Positions 54,503 to 63,548 are shown, numbered from the stretch's first letter. The stretch: 64,000 bases of DNA from Halococcus sediminicola (GCF_000755245.1 NZ_BBMP01000021.1:62001-126000), one strand, 5' to 3'. The notes: generated from the sequence alone by a model not told the origin. A program made the numbers and translations.

Positions 54503-54853
54503 TCAGACGGCTTGTCCAGTAAGGCGGAGCAGCTGGGCGGCGCGGTCGGCCTTGGCGAGGAACACTTCTCGAAACGTCGGCGGCGTCTCGATGCGAGTCT
54601 CGTCGAGCAGCGACTCGGGCACCCAGAGCGTGTCGCGGGGTACACCGCCGTCACCGTGGACGGTGAAGTGGCTCGTTTCGAGCTTCATCACCAGCGGGAG
54701 GTCGGTCCGCTCGATACCCTCGCCGGCGGCGTACAACTGTTCGTTGAGCCGCTCGTGGGTGGTGCGCTGGATGAGCGCGCCCGCCCCCTCCTCTGGCGTG
54801 GGTTCGATGGAGAGCCGGCCGACGTAGTAGCCACGGGAGAACCGTTCGAACAT
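54503..54853 (-). CDS. DUF5802-like conserved haloarchaeal protein
   Basis: 116 residues (MFERFSRGYYVGRLSIEPTPEEGAGALIQR...). From memory it fits the DUF5802 family. Alpha/beta, no cysteines and no membrane segment. Function unknown. Upstream of thrS on the same strand and downstream of a mini zinc-ribbon gene. Confidence 0.8.
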   Translation of the reverse strand: MFERFSRGYYVGRLSIEPTPEEGAGALIQRTTHERLNEQLYAAGEGIERTDLPLVMKLETSHFTVHGDGGVPRDTLWVPESLLDETRIETPPTFREVFLAKADRAAQLLRLTGQAV

Positions 54854-54900
54854 ACTATGTGTGTCAGTACCACACAGCCAGTCATAAACGTTTCTGCGGG

Positions 54901-55044
54901 TCAGCCGTTGCCCCAGTCGGAGATGCCGAGCACGGCGTCACAGTCCGGACAGGTCCAGACCTTCGGCGTGCTCGCGGCGTCTGCCTGTTCGAGTCGCTCC
55001 GCCCAGACGGTGATGTCGGCCTCACAGTGCGGACAGTGCGCCAT
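54901..55044 (-). CDS. zinc-ribbon mini-protein, 47 residues
   Basis: Starts MAHCPHCEADITVWAERLEQ and ends AVLGISDWGNG. Two CxxC knuckles (CPHC and CPDC) 27 residues apart form a zinc ribbon. Frame, acidic composition and a clean start support a gene. Upstream of the DUF5802-like gene by 47 bases, same strand. Confidence 0.75.
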   Translation of the reverse strand: MAHCPHCEADITVWAERLEQADAASTPKVWTCPDCDAVLGISDWGNG

Positions 55045-55161
55045 TCGAAATCATACCACAGGGCGGCACTTGTAGTTTCTGGCAGTCCGCCCGTGGATAC
55101 AACGAGCGACTGGGGCGAACGGCCAGCGCGCTTTTACTCTCCCGCGACCGAGCGACCGGTA

Positions 55162-55764
55162 GTGAACACGAACGCCGTCGCGGTCGCCTTCGTTTCGGTG
55201 CTGCTCTGTGGGTTCGTGGGTATCGGTATCAGTCCACAGGCCGGAACGGCTCGGACGACCGCCCAGCCCGCGGCCGGGGACATGGGGAGCGACGTCTCGG
55301 TGTTCATGCAGCGCGGCGTCGCGGCGGCCAACGGCTCGGTCGACTCGGGGATGTGGCTGGCCGCCTTCGACACCGCCGAGAACCAATCGCGCAAGGAGGT
55401 GCTCGTCACCCAGCGCGCGGCGACCCTGCGCGTGCGCCTCGCTCGGCTCGAAACCCGCATCGAGGAGTTTGCCGAGGAAACCGACCGCTCGGTCGCCCGG
55501 CAGGCACGCCACGCTCGCCTCGTCGCCGACCGTGACGCCCTCAGCACCGCGGTCGGCGAGGCGAAGACCGCCGCGGCGAGCGAGGGCGTGAACGCCTCGG
55601 GACTGGACCGACTCAGTCAGCACATCGAGGGCCTCTCCGTTCCCGCGGCGTCGAACGGCACGAGCGGCCCCGTCGAAACGACAACCGACGTCGCCGGGTC
55701 GCCCACGGAACGGACGTCGGCGGCTCAGACAACGTTTTACCCATCGAGCACTAACTTCGAGTGA
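55162..55764 (+). CDS. secreted protein with helical coiled-coil domain
   Basis: 200 residues from GTG at 55162. Signal peptide (AVAVAFVSVLLCGFVGIGIS), then a helical region about 65-165 (RLARLETRIEEFAEETDRSVARQARHARLVADRDALSTAVGE) able to form a coiled coil, then a Thr/Ser-rich tail. The last codon and stop directly adjoin the next ATG, so it forms a unit with a regulator gene. Function unknown. Confidence 0.75.
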   Translation: MNTNAVAVAFVSVLLCGFVGIGISPQAGTARTTAQPAAGDMGSDVSVFMQRGVAAANGSVDSGMWLAAFDTAENQSRKEVLVTQRAATLRVRLARLETRIEEFAEETDRSVARQARHARLVADRDALSTAVGEAKTAAASEGVNASGLDRLSQHIEGLSVPAASNGTSGPVETTTDVAGSPTERTSAAQTTFYPSSTNFE

Positions 55765-56442
55765 ATGGACTCCGCGGCGCTGCTCGACCTTCTCGGCAAC
55801 GAAAACCGCCGGCGCATCCTCGGACTGCTCGCCCAGCGGCCGTGGTACGTCACCGAAATCAGCGACTCGCTCGGCGTGAGTCCGAAGGCCGTCATCGACC
55901 ATCTCCGCAAACTGGAAGAGGCCGGACTCGTCGAGAGCCGTGTCGACGACGGCCGCCGGAAGTACTTCCGCATCGCGCGCAACCTCAGACTCGAAGTGAA
56001 CGTCTCACCGTACGAGTTCGGTGCCAAAAGCGCCTATCCGGCGAGTTCGAGCCTCGACCTGACGACCTGCCGGTACGTCTCCATCGACGTTTCGAGGACC
56101 GAGACGAGCGACCTCGCCGAACTCGCCGCCGACCTCGAACGCTTCGAACAGTTGGAGGACGAACTCTCGCTGGCCCAGCGCTGGGTACAGGGTCGGCTGG
56201 CGTCGCTGCACGACACGCTCACCGACCGCCTCGAAGACCGACTGAACACGGAGCGGTTCGCCGACCACGGCGACGCGCGCTTCTGTGCGGAGGTGCTGGG
56301 CGCGATCGAGAGCGGGGCCGACACCGCCGACGCGCTCGCCGAACGGTTGGGCGTGCCGCTGCCGGTCGTCGAGGACGCGCTCGATCTGCTTTCGACGAAC
56401 GGTCTCGTCCGCCGTGAGAACGGGCGCTGGACGGTCGAATAG
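55765..56442 (+). CDS. ArsR-like transcriptional regulator with two winged-helix domains
   Basis: 225 residues. The N-terminal winged helix (LLDLLGNENRRRILGLLAQRPWYVTEISDSLGVSPKAVIDHLRKLEEAGLVES) is followed by a middle helical domain and a second winged helix at the C-terminus (EVLGAIESGADTADALAERLGVPLPVVEDALDLLSTNGLVRR). Probably a repressor or anti-stress regulator; ligand unknown. Directly follows the secreted coiled-coil gene. Confidence 0.88.
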   Translation: MDSAALLDLLGNENRRRILGLLAQRPWYVTEISDSLGVSPKAVIDHLRKLEEAGLVESRVDDGRRKYFRIARNLRLEVNVSPYEFGAKSAYPASSSLDLTTCRYVSIDVSRTETSDLAELAADLERFEQLEDELSLAQRWVQGRLASLHDTLTDRLEDRLNTERFADHGDARFCAEVLGAIESGADTADALAERLGVPLPVVEDALDLLSTNGLVRRENGRWTVE

Positions 56443-56480
56443 TTTGTTTTTAGGTGCCAACTACGGACACTCCAATGTGA

Positions 56481-56490
56481 TTTATATATT
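56481..56490 (+). promoter_or_regulatory. TATA box for the 55-residue membrane protein
   Basis: TTTATATATT centred 26 bases before the ATG at 56511; leaderless transcript expected. Confidence 0.6.
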
Positions 56491-56510
56491 TGTGGATGTA
56501 ACGATCAGCA

Positions 56511-56678
56511 ATGAACGAGCCGCTTCCGAGAATCGGCTGGGCGATATTCGGACTCATGACGGCTGGAGTGGTTCCGTTCGTCCTCGAAACGCCCGCGGCT
56601 GCCGTCGCAGTTTCGTTACTCGCTCTCGGCTCGTTCTACATCGCAGCGAAGGGATCGAACCGTCCGGGAGTTTCGTAG
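56511..56678 (+). CDS. small membrane protein, 55 residues
   Basis: Starts MNEPLPRIGWAIFGLMTAGV and ends AAKGSNRPGVS. Two hydrophobic stretches (about 8-24 and 29-46). A strong TATA box with exact spacing supports expression. No family recognised. Confidence 0.75.
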   Translation: MNEPLPRIGWAIFGLMTAGVVPFVLETPAAAVAVSLLALGSFYIAAKGSNRPGVS

Positions 56679-56715
56679 GAACTCGGAGAGAGGATGGTCT
56701 CGGCTGATGGGCCGA

Positions 56716-57207
56716 TTACAGTTCGCGCGTCAGCCCGTCCCGGAGGTCGCGCCCGAAGTAGTGGCCGGCCAGCCCGGCGAGCAGGCCGACACCCGCGGCG
56801 ATGGCGATCACAGGAACGCCCACCCCGGCGATCGTCAGCGCGAAGTAATCGAGCAGCGTGCCGGCGGCGGGTACGAGTGCGCCCGCCAACCCGGCTTCGA
56901 GGTAGTGGCGGCGCTCGCTGGCCGCGCCGAGGACGAACGTGGCGACGAAGACGCCGACGTATCTGAGTACCGCACCGAGAACCGGGACGAACCCCCCGAG
57001 AAGGACGCCGACGGCCACGAGCGCGAGCGCGACGAGAAATGCCCGTGGCGAGAAAACCCCCTGAATGCGCTCGCGCGTCGTCGGTCCGTCGCTCGCCGGC
57101 GTCCGCTCGGGTTCGCCACCCGCGTCGTCGGCCGTGGTCCGCTCGACCTCCGCGAGCAACTCGTCGGTGTCGCGGGTCGTCGTCCGTTCGCCGGCGCGGT
57201 CGGCCAT
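56716..57207 (-). CDS. haloarchaeal membrane protein
   Basis: 163 residues from ATG at 57207. The first 50 residues are charged and cytoplasmic; then about four membrane helices (near 55-75, 77-98, 106-128 and 130-150) with a Gly/Ala-rich repeat look (AGLAGALVPAAGTLLDYFALTIAGVGVPVIAIAAGVG). Function unknown. Confidence 0.75.
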   Translation of the reverse strand: MADRAGERTTTRDTDELLAEVERTTADDAGGEPERTPASDGPTTRERIQGVFSPRAFLVALALVAVGVLLGGFVPVLGAVLRYVGVFVATFVLGAASERRHYLEAGLAGALVPAAGTLLDYFALTIAGVGVPVIAIAAGVGLLAGLAGHYFGRDLRDGLTREL

Positions 57208-57266
57208 AGTGAAACCAGTGTCCCGAGCGGCATGGACCTTTCCCCGCCAGCGGGTCGAGTCCCCCG

Positions 57267-58157
57267 TCAGTCGCCGAGCGCGGTCAACTCGTCGACGTCG
57301 GGGATCGACTCGTTCGCGGCGGTGATCTGCTGCATGCGCTGGCCGTGCTTGCTCGTGGCGTACTCGACGAGTTCGCCGGTCTGAACGCCCGGCTCGTCGC
57401 CGTCGTAGTCGGGAATCGACGCCTGCACCAGCGGGAGCAGTTCGCCGACGGTGTTCTCGATGACCGACGCCTCCACCCGTCCGCTCTCGACGAGTTCCTT
57501 GAGTTTCGCCATGCCGAAGCCGACGTGACGACCCTCGTCGCTGCGAATCGAGGTGAGACCCTCGACCAAGCCGGGGAGGTGGGGCACGTCGGGATAGGCC
57601 TCCGCGTCGAACTGGCGCGTGAGACCGTAGTAGCCGGTCTGAGCGAGGATTCCCTCGACGGTCATGTGGTAATGTGAGTACGCCTTCGCGCGGTTTGCGG
57701 GCGTGTCGTCGTCGAGTAGTCGCGCCATCGCGCGCTCGTTGCGCGCGAACAGTTCGTCGTACTCGTCGGAGAACCACCGGTCGTCGGCCGGCGAACTGCG
57801 CTCGACACCCCGATCATCCTCGGCCGGCTGGATGACTTCGCGCCAGTAGCGATCGAAGAAGTCGGCGTGTTTGGCCTCCTCGTAGAGCTGTGTCGTGATG
57901 AACAGCTGGTCCTCGAAGTCGTCGAGGACGACCGCCAGCGGCGCGAGGTCCTCGGCGACGGCGTCCTCGCCAGCGCCGAACAGCGCGAGCGCGCGTTTGA
58001 GTCCCTCGAAACCCACGTCGTCCAGGTCGACCATCGCCTCGCGGTCGGCGGTGAGGTCGATGTCGTGTGGGTCCCAGTGTTTCTCGACGGCGTGGCGGTA
58101 GTATCTGAACGTGCGTGCGTCGGTGTCGATGTGCATCGGCGGTTCGGTCTGCGACAT
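57267..58157 (-). CDS. ferritin-like oxidase of R2lox type (usually annotated ribonucleotide reductase beta)
   Basis: 296 residues. Ferritin-like helices with a dinuclear metal site: Glu64, Glu94/His97, Glu168 and Glu208/His211. Glu64 is followed at +3 by Val67, and Tyr163 lies 5 before Glu168. This is the Val-Tyr pair that forms the ether cross-link in R2-like ligand-binding oxidases. The usual R2 radical Tyr (four after the first His) is Phe101. No large RNR subunit gene is near. So a Mn/Fe R2lox is more likely than NrdB. Confidence 0.85.
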   Translation of the reverse strand: MSQTEPPMHIDTDARTFRYYRHAVEKHWDPHDIDLTADREAMVDLDDVGFEGLKRALALFGAGEDAVAEDLAPLAVVLDDFEDQLFITTQLYEEAKHADFFDRYWREVIQPAEDDRGVERSSPADDRWFSDEYDELFARNERAMARLLDDDTPANRAKAYSHYHMTVEGILAQTGYYGLTRQFDAEAYPDVPHLPGLVEGLTSIRSDEGRHVGFGMAKLKELVESGRVEASVIENTVGELLPLVQASIPDYDGDEPGVQTGELVEYATSKHGQRMQQITAANESIPDVDELTALGD

Positions 58158-58213
58158 CTCGGGAAGACTACGGGCCGAGGAGTCATGAACTTCCTGCCAC
58201 CGCGACGGCGCTA

Positions 58214-58222
58214 TTTATATAT
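58214..58222. promoter_or_regulatory. TATA-like element between the R2lox and gatD genes
   Basis: TTTATATAT is near-symmetric and sits 57 bases before the R2lox start and about 70 before gatD, so it could serve either side. Confidence 0.35.
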
Positions 58223-58290
58223 CGACATGGAGTTCAGCGGCGCGACCGACGGAAGGACGAATTGAAGTCCGCGAGGCGGGTAGTCAGGGT

Positions 58291-59559
58291 ATGAATCCGG
58301 GCGACCGCGTCCGTCTCGAACACGATGGACGGACCCACGAGGGCGTGCTCATGCCCGCCACGACCGCCGAGCGCGCCGTGCTCAAACTCGACGGCGGCTA
58401 CAACGTCGGCATCGATAGGAAGGGAAGCGAACTCGAAGTCATCGAGGCGGGCGTCCACGACGTCGGCGGCGCGGACGCCAGCGAGTCCTCGCGGGTGGAT
58501 TTCGACGACGACTTGCCGACCATCGCGCTCGTCTCGACGGGCGGGACCATCGCCTCGACGGTCGACTATCGCACCGGGGCCGTCACAGCCAGATTCGACG
58601 CCGAGGACGTGCTTCGTGCGGTGCCCGATTTGGCCGGACGGGCGAATTATCGAGGGAGAGTCGTGGCGAACATCCTTTCAGAGAACATGACGCCCGACGT
58701 CTGGCAGGACCTCGCCCGCGCCGTCCACGAGGAGATCGAGGCGGGCGTGGACGGTGTGGTCGTGATGCATGGTACGGACACGATGCAATTCTCGGCGAGC
58801 GCGCTCGCGTTCATGCTCGACACCCCTGTTCCAGTCGTCTTTACGGGGAGCCAGCGCTCGGCCGACCGGCCCTCCTCGGACAACGTGATGAACGCCGTCT
58901 GTGCGGTCGAGGCAGCCAAAAGCGACTGCGCGGAGGTAATGGTCTGTATGCACGCGAGCGACTCGGACGACCGGTGTGCGCTCCACCGGGGGACCAGAGT
59001 CAGGAAAAATCACACCTCCCGGCGGGACGCCTTCGAGACCGTCGGCAGTACGCCGCTCGGCCACGTCGAGTATGACACCGACACGGTGAACTTACACGAA
59101 GAGCATCGTGAGCGCGGCGCAACCAACCTCGCCGTCGCGTCGACCCTCGAAACGGACGTCGAACTCCTCAAATTCACGCCCGGCACGAGCGAGCGCGTGC
59201 TCGATGCGGTGGGCGAGAGTGCGGGTCTCGTCCTCGAAGGCACGGGATTGGGCCACGTCCACACCGACTGGATTCCCCGTATCGAGGAGTTGATCGAGGG
59301 AGGAACGACGGTCGTGATGACCAGTCAGTGCCTCTCGGGACGGGTCTGCGACCGCGTCTACGATACCGGCCGCGACCTGCTCGATGCGGGCGTTATCGAG
59401 GCCGGAGACACCCTGCCGGGCACCGCGAAGGTGAAACTGATGTGGGCGCTGGCGAACGAGGAGGACATCGAGAGGGTGATGGGCGAGTCGCTGGCCGGCG
59501 AGTGTACCGAGCGCTCGGTGCCCGCCGAGAACCTGGTCGAGGGAGGTCGTGCGCAGTGA
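58291..59559 (+). CDS. gatD: glutamyl-tRNA(Gln) amidotransferase subunit D
   Basis: 422 residues. N-terminal beta-barrel (GDRVRLEHDGRTHEGVLMPAT) then an L-asparaginase-type domain (about 85-410): LVSTGGTIAST with nucleophile Thr, MHGTDTMQFSASALAFML with the second Thr-Asp pair, and VFTGSQRSADRPSSD. GatDE converts Glu-tRNA(Gln) to Gln-tRNA(Gln) in archaea. gatE is not in the window. The stop overlaps the GNAT gene start (GTGA). Confidence 0.96.
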   Translation: MNPGDRVRLEHDGRTHEGVLMPATTAERAVLKLDGGYNVGIDRKGSELEVIEAGVHDVGGADASESSRVDFDDDLPTIALVSTGGTIASTVDYRTGAVTARFDAEDVLRAVPDLAGRANYRGRVVANILSENMTPDVWQDLARAVHEEIEAGVDGVVVMHGTDTMQFSASALAFMLDTPVPVVFTGSQRSADRPSSDNVMNAVCAVEAAKSDCAEVMVCMHASDSDDRCALHRGTRVRKNHTSRRDAFETVGSTPLGHVEYDTDTVNLHEEHRERGATNLAVASTLETDVELLKFTPGTSERVLDAVGESAGLVLEGTGLGHVHTDWIPRIEELIEGGTTVVMTSQCLSGRVCDRVYDTGRDLLDAGVIEAGDTLPGTAKVKLMWALANEEDIERVMGESLAGECTERSVPAENLVEGGRAQ

Positions 59560-60464
59560 GCACGGGAATCCACATCCGGCAGGCTCGCCGAGAGGACTAC
59601 GAGGCGGTCGTGGCGTTTACCCGGGAAACGTGGGCCGACCGCGAGGCGAGCGATTACATCCCCGAGATCTATCACGAGTGGATCGCCGGCGACGGCGACG
59701 GTCAGCGCACGTTCGTCGCCGATACCGGCGACGACGTCGCGGGCATCTGTCAGGGCGCGCTGCTCTCAGAACACGAGGCGTGGGCACAGGGGATGCGCAT
59801 CAACCCCGACTACCGGGACAGGGGACTCAGCACGAAACTGAACGACGCGCTGTTCGCGTGGGCGCGTGAACGCGGCGCGACAGTCTGTCGGAACATGGTC
59901 TTCTCGTGGAACGAGGCGGGACTGGGCGGCTCGCGCGCCGCCGGGTTCGATCCCCGCATGGAGTTCCGCTGGGCGCATCCCGAACCCGACCGCGACGGGT
60001 CCGAATCGACCCTCGACGTCGTCGCCGCGCCCAATGCGGCGTGGAGTTGCTGGCAGCGCTCGCAAGCACGGGGGGCGCTCGCGGGACTCGCCCTCGATAC
60101 GGACGAGTCGTGGGCGGTCTCGGAACTCACTCGCGAGCGCCTCCGCCGGGCGGCCGACGAGACGCGGGTGTTCACCGTTCGGGGGGCGGACGGCACGCGC
60201 GGGATGGCCTACCGGGTGCGCGATTACGAGCGCGAAGAGAACGGGGAAAACGAACACTGGGCGGAGTACGGCGTCGGCGCATGGGACGACCTCGACGCCG
60301 CGCGGGCGCTGTTCGACGCCATCAGTACGGATGCCGCCGAACTCGGTGCCGACCGCACGCGAATCCTGATTCCCGAGACGCCACGGCACGTCTCGGACGC
60401 CGCGGCCGCCCGTGTCGCGGTGAGCGGCGAGCCGGATTTCGTACTCGAAGCAGACCTCTCCTGA
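59556..60464 (+). CDS. GNAT family N-acetyltransferase
   Basis: 302 residues from a GTG overlapping the gatD stop. N-terminal GNAT domain (about 5-150): IRQARREDYEAVVAFTRETW and the acetyl-CoA loop GMRINPDYRDRGLSTKLNDALFAWARERGA. The second half (about 165-300) is a further, less similar domain, possibly a second degenerate GNAT fold. Acceptor unknown. Followed by repeat copy D. Confidence 0.88.
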   Translation: MSTGIHIRQARREDYEAVVAFTRETWADREASDYIPEIYHEWIAGDGDGQRTFVADTGDDVAGICQGALLSEHEAWAQGMRINPDYRDRGLSTKLNDALFAWARERGATVCRNMVFSWNEAGLGGSRAAGFDPRMEFRWAHPEPDRDGSESTLDVVAAPNAAWSCWQRSQARGALAGLALDTDESWAVSELTRERLRRAADETRVFTVRGADGTRGMAYRVRDYEREENGENEHWAEYGVGAWDDLDAARALFDAISTDAAELGADRTRILIPETPRHVSDAAAARVAVSGEPDFVLEADLS

Positions 60465-60729
60465 ATCAGTACGCCCACGATAGCGCCGCGAGCGAGCCGC
60501 AGGCGAGCGAGCGGCACGTGGCTTCGCCTGGCGGATGAAGGGCGAGGGCGCGAGTGCAACGAGCGCCCGAGGGCTTCGACGGTGCGGTTGTGATGGGGGA
60601 CGATGGCGTCAGTGCGAGCGAAGCGAGCGCGGTTCGCCGCTCGCGCGGTTTGCGGGCGGGAGTTTTTAGCCGAGGTTTTTGCGAGGAGTGGTTCGCGCGA
60701 AGCGCGAACCCGACGAAGTAAAAAAGTCG
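60465..60729 (+). repeat. dispersed structured 3' element, copy D
   Basis: Non-coding, plus strand, between convergent GNAT and menB genes. It has GGATGAAGGGCGAG (60533-60546) and GAGGGCTTCG (60569-60578). Hairpins: 60485-60515 (GCCGC/GCGGC, GC/GC, GCC/GGC with GA/GA steps), 60546-60568 (GGGCGC/GCGCCC, GT/AC), 60612-60630 (GTGC/GCGC), 60637-60659 (as copy A but one A-U pair is G-U) and terminal 60690-60710 (GGTTCGCGC/GCGCGAACC, loop GAA), then CGACGAAGTAAAAAA. Confidence 0.8.
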
Positions 60730-61617
<888 letters not shown>

Positions 61618-61902
61618 GATCGGACTCCAGTCGCACGGTCGAAAAACCTTCGTGATTCGACGCCGGGCCGGTAACGTGGGGTGAACTCCGTCCGCGAGTC
61701 GGCGGCGATCGCGAACGCCGCCGTCGTTCGGCAACTCGGGTTTGCGTGGGCGATATGCGCACCGGCAAGCCCAGAGGTTAAGTGTATCAGTCCGTGTTGT
61801 TTCAGCGCTACAGCGATGCAATCGCACGATGCATTCAATCGAATGAGAGTATCGTCTCTTCAGCGCACGGGCGCTGTCGAGATCGATACGGGAGAGTAAC
61901 AC

Positions 61903-62841
61903 GTGACAACACGACGCGAATTCCTCAGATATGGTGGCGCAACGGCCGCAACGGCCGGCATGGGCGCGACCGCGGGCTGTACGGCCGTGCTCGGAGCCGA
62001 CACCAACGCGGTGAAGGTGAGTTCCCAGCGCTTTCCGGAGGCCATCCTGCTCAGCTACATGGCCATCGAATCGCTGCGGGCGAACACCGATCTCACGGTG
62101 GTCGACGAAACCTCCCTCGGCGGCGACCCGATGAACTTCCGGGCGGTCAAAAGCGACGAGACCGACATCTGCTGGATCTACACCGGCACCGTCTGGACAC
62201 TCATCCCACCGAAAAAGGAGAAGATCATCCCCGATTCCGGGCGGCTCTACGATCTGGTCGAACGACAGCTGAAACGCCAGCATGGCCTGTCGTTCCTGAA
62301 CCCGGCCCGCTTCAACAACACCTACGCCCTCATCGCCGAACCGGAATGGATGGAGAAAACGGGCGTCAAGAGCGTCAGCGGCTTCGGCGAGTACATCCAG
62401 AACAACCAACTGAACACCCCGATGGTGCTCGGCATCTCGTTCTCCCAGCGTGCCGACGGCTGGCCGGGACTGGTCGACCACTACGGCTTCGGGAAGGCCG
62501 CCTCGAACCTCAATATCCGCACCGCCAGCTCGTCGCTCACCTACCAGATAATCGATAGCACGCGGGCGAGCGTCGGGATGGGGTTCACGACCAACCCACA
62601 GCTCCGCCAGTACGACCTCAAAATCCTCGAAGACGACGAGGACTTCTTCCCGATATACAACCCGGCACCGCTGACCAACGACATTATCGAACGGGAACCC
62701 CAGATCCGCGAGCCGCTGAACGCCATCGGACCGACGCTCACCTACGACAAGATCGTTCGGCTCAATAAGTTGGTACAGATCGAGCAGAAGGATCCTCAAC
62801 GGGTCGCCCGGCAGTATCTCCGCTCGGAGGGACTGATATGA
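61903..62841 (+). CDS. osmoprotectant-type ABC substrate-binding lipoprotein
   Basis: 312 residues from GTG. Tat signal (TRREFLRYGGATAATAG) plus lipobox TAGC. OpuAC/ProX-like binding domain: VKVSSQRFPEAILLSYMAIESL, DICWIYTGTVWTL (aromatic ligand cage residues) and a C-terminal YDKIVRLNKLVQIEQKDPQRVARQYLRSEGLI. Likely binds glycine betaine, choline or a similar solute. First gene of a three-gene importer. The 285 bases upstream (61618-61902) hold promoters only. Confidence 0.9.
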   Translation: MTTRREFLRYGGATAATAGMGATAGCTAVLGADTNAVKVSSQRFPEAILLSYMAIESLRANTDLTVVDETSLGGDPMNFRAVKSDETDICWIYTGTVWTLIPPKKEKIIPDSGRLYDLVERQLKRQHGLSFLNPARFNNTYALIAEPEWMEKTGVKSVSGFGEYIQNNQLNTPMVLGISFSQRADGWPGLVDHYGFGKAASNLNIRTASSSLTYQIIDSTRASVGMGFTTNPQLRQYDLKILEDDEDFFPIYNPAPLTNDIIEREPQIREPLNAIGPTLTYDKIVRLNKLVQIEQKDPQRVARQYLRSEGLI

Positions 62842-63548
62842 GCGTCGTGACGTTCTTCCAGAGTCTCGTTCAATTCGCACTCGACAACAGCGACCGGCTG
62901 TTGCGGCTGTTCGGCGAGCACGTCGTGCTCACCATCGAGACGCTGCTCATCGCGTTGCCGATCGCCATCCTGCTCGGCATCGCCATCAGCTACAACGAGC
63001 GGGCGGCGACGATCGTCCTCTGGATCGCGAGCGTACTGCTCACGCTACCGGCCATCGCCTTCTTCGGCGTTCTCGTGCCGATTCTCGGCATCGGGACACC
63101 CCCGGTCGTCGCCGCGCTGGTGGCCTACTCGCAGCTGCCGATCATCCGCAACACCTACCTCGGCATCACGCAGGTCGATCCCGCCGCCGTCGAGGCCGGC
63201 ACGGGTCTCGGGATGACCCGGTTCGAGCGCCTCCGGCGCGTTCGCCTCCCCGTGGCACTCCCGGTGGTGATGGCCGGCATCAGAAACGCCGTCGTCCTGC
63301 TGGTCGGGCTGGCGACCATCGGTGCGTTCATCGGCGGTCCCGGGCTCGGCTTCTACATCTTCTACGGCATCAATCAGGGCAACACCGCGATGATCGTCGT
63401 CGCCACGGTGGCGGTCTCGGTGCTGGCGCTCGCCTTCGACTACCTCTTTGCCGTGACCGAACGTGGTCTTCGCCTGCGCAACGGCGAGGACCTCGAACCG
63501 ACCTACACGACACGACTGTTCGACGCGATTCGTACCCAACTCCAATGA
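62838..63548 (+). CDS. osmoprotectant-type ABC permease
   Basis: 236 residues, about six membrane helices. Coupling motif EAGTGLGMTRFERLRRVRLPVALPVVMAGIRNA is typical of OpuBB/ProW-like permeases. Overlaps the lipoprotein gene and the ATPase gene by 4 bases each. Confidence 0.93.
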   Translation: MSVVTFFQSLVQFALDNSDRLLRLFGEHVVLTIETLLIALPIAILLGIAISYNERAATIVLWIASVLLTLPAIAFFGVLVPILGIGTPPVVAALVAYSQLPIIRNTYLGITQVDPAAVEAGTGLGMTRFERLRRVRLPVALPVVMAGIRNAVVLLVGLATIGAFIGGPGLGFYIFYGINQGNTAMIVVATVAVSVLALAFDYLFAVTERGLRLRNGEDLEPTYTTRLFDAIRTQLQ

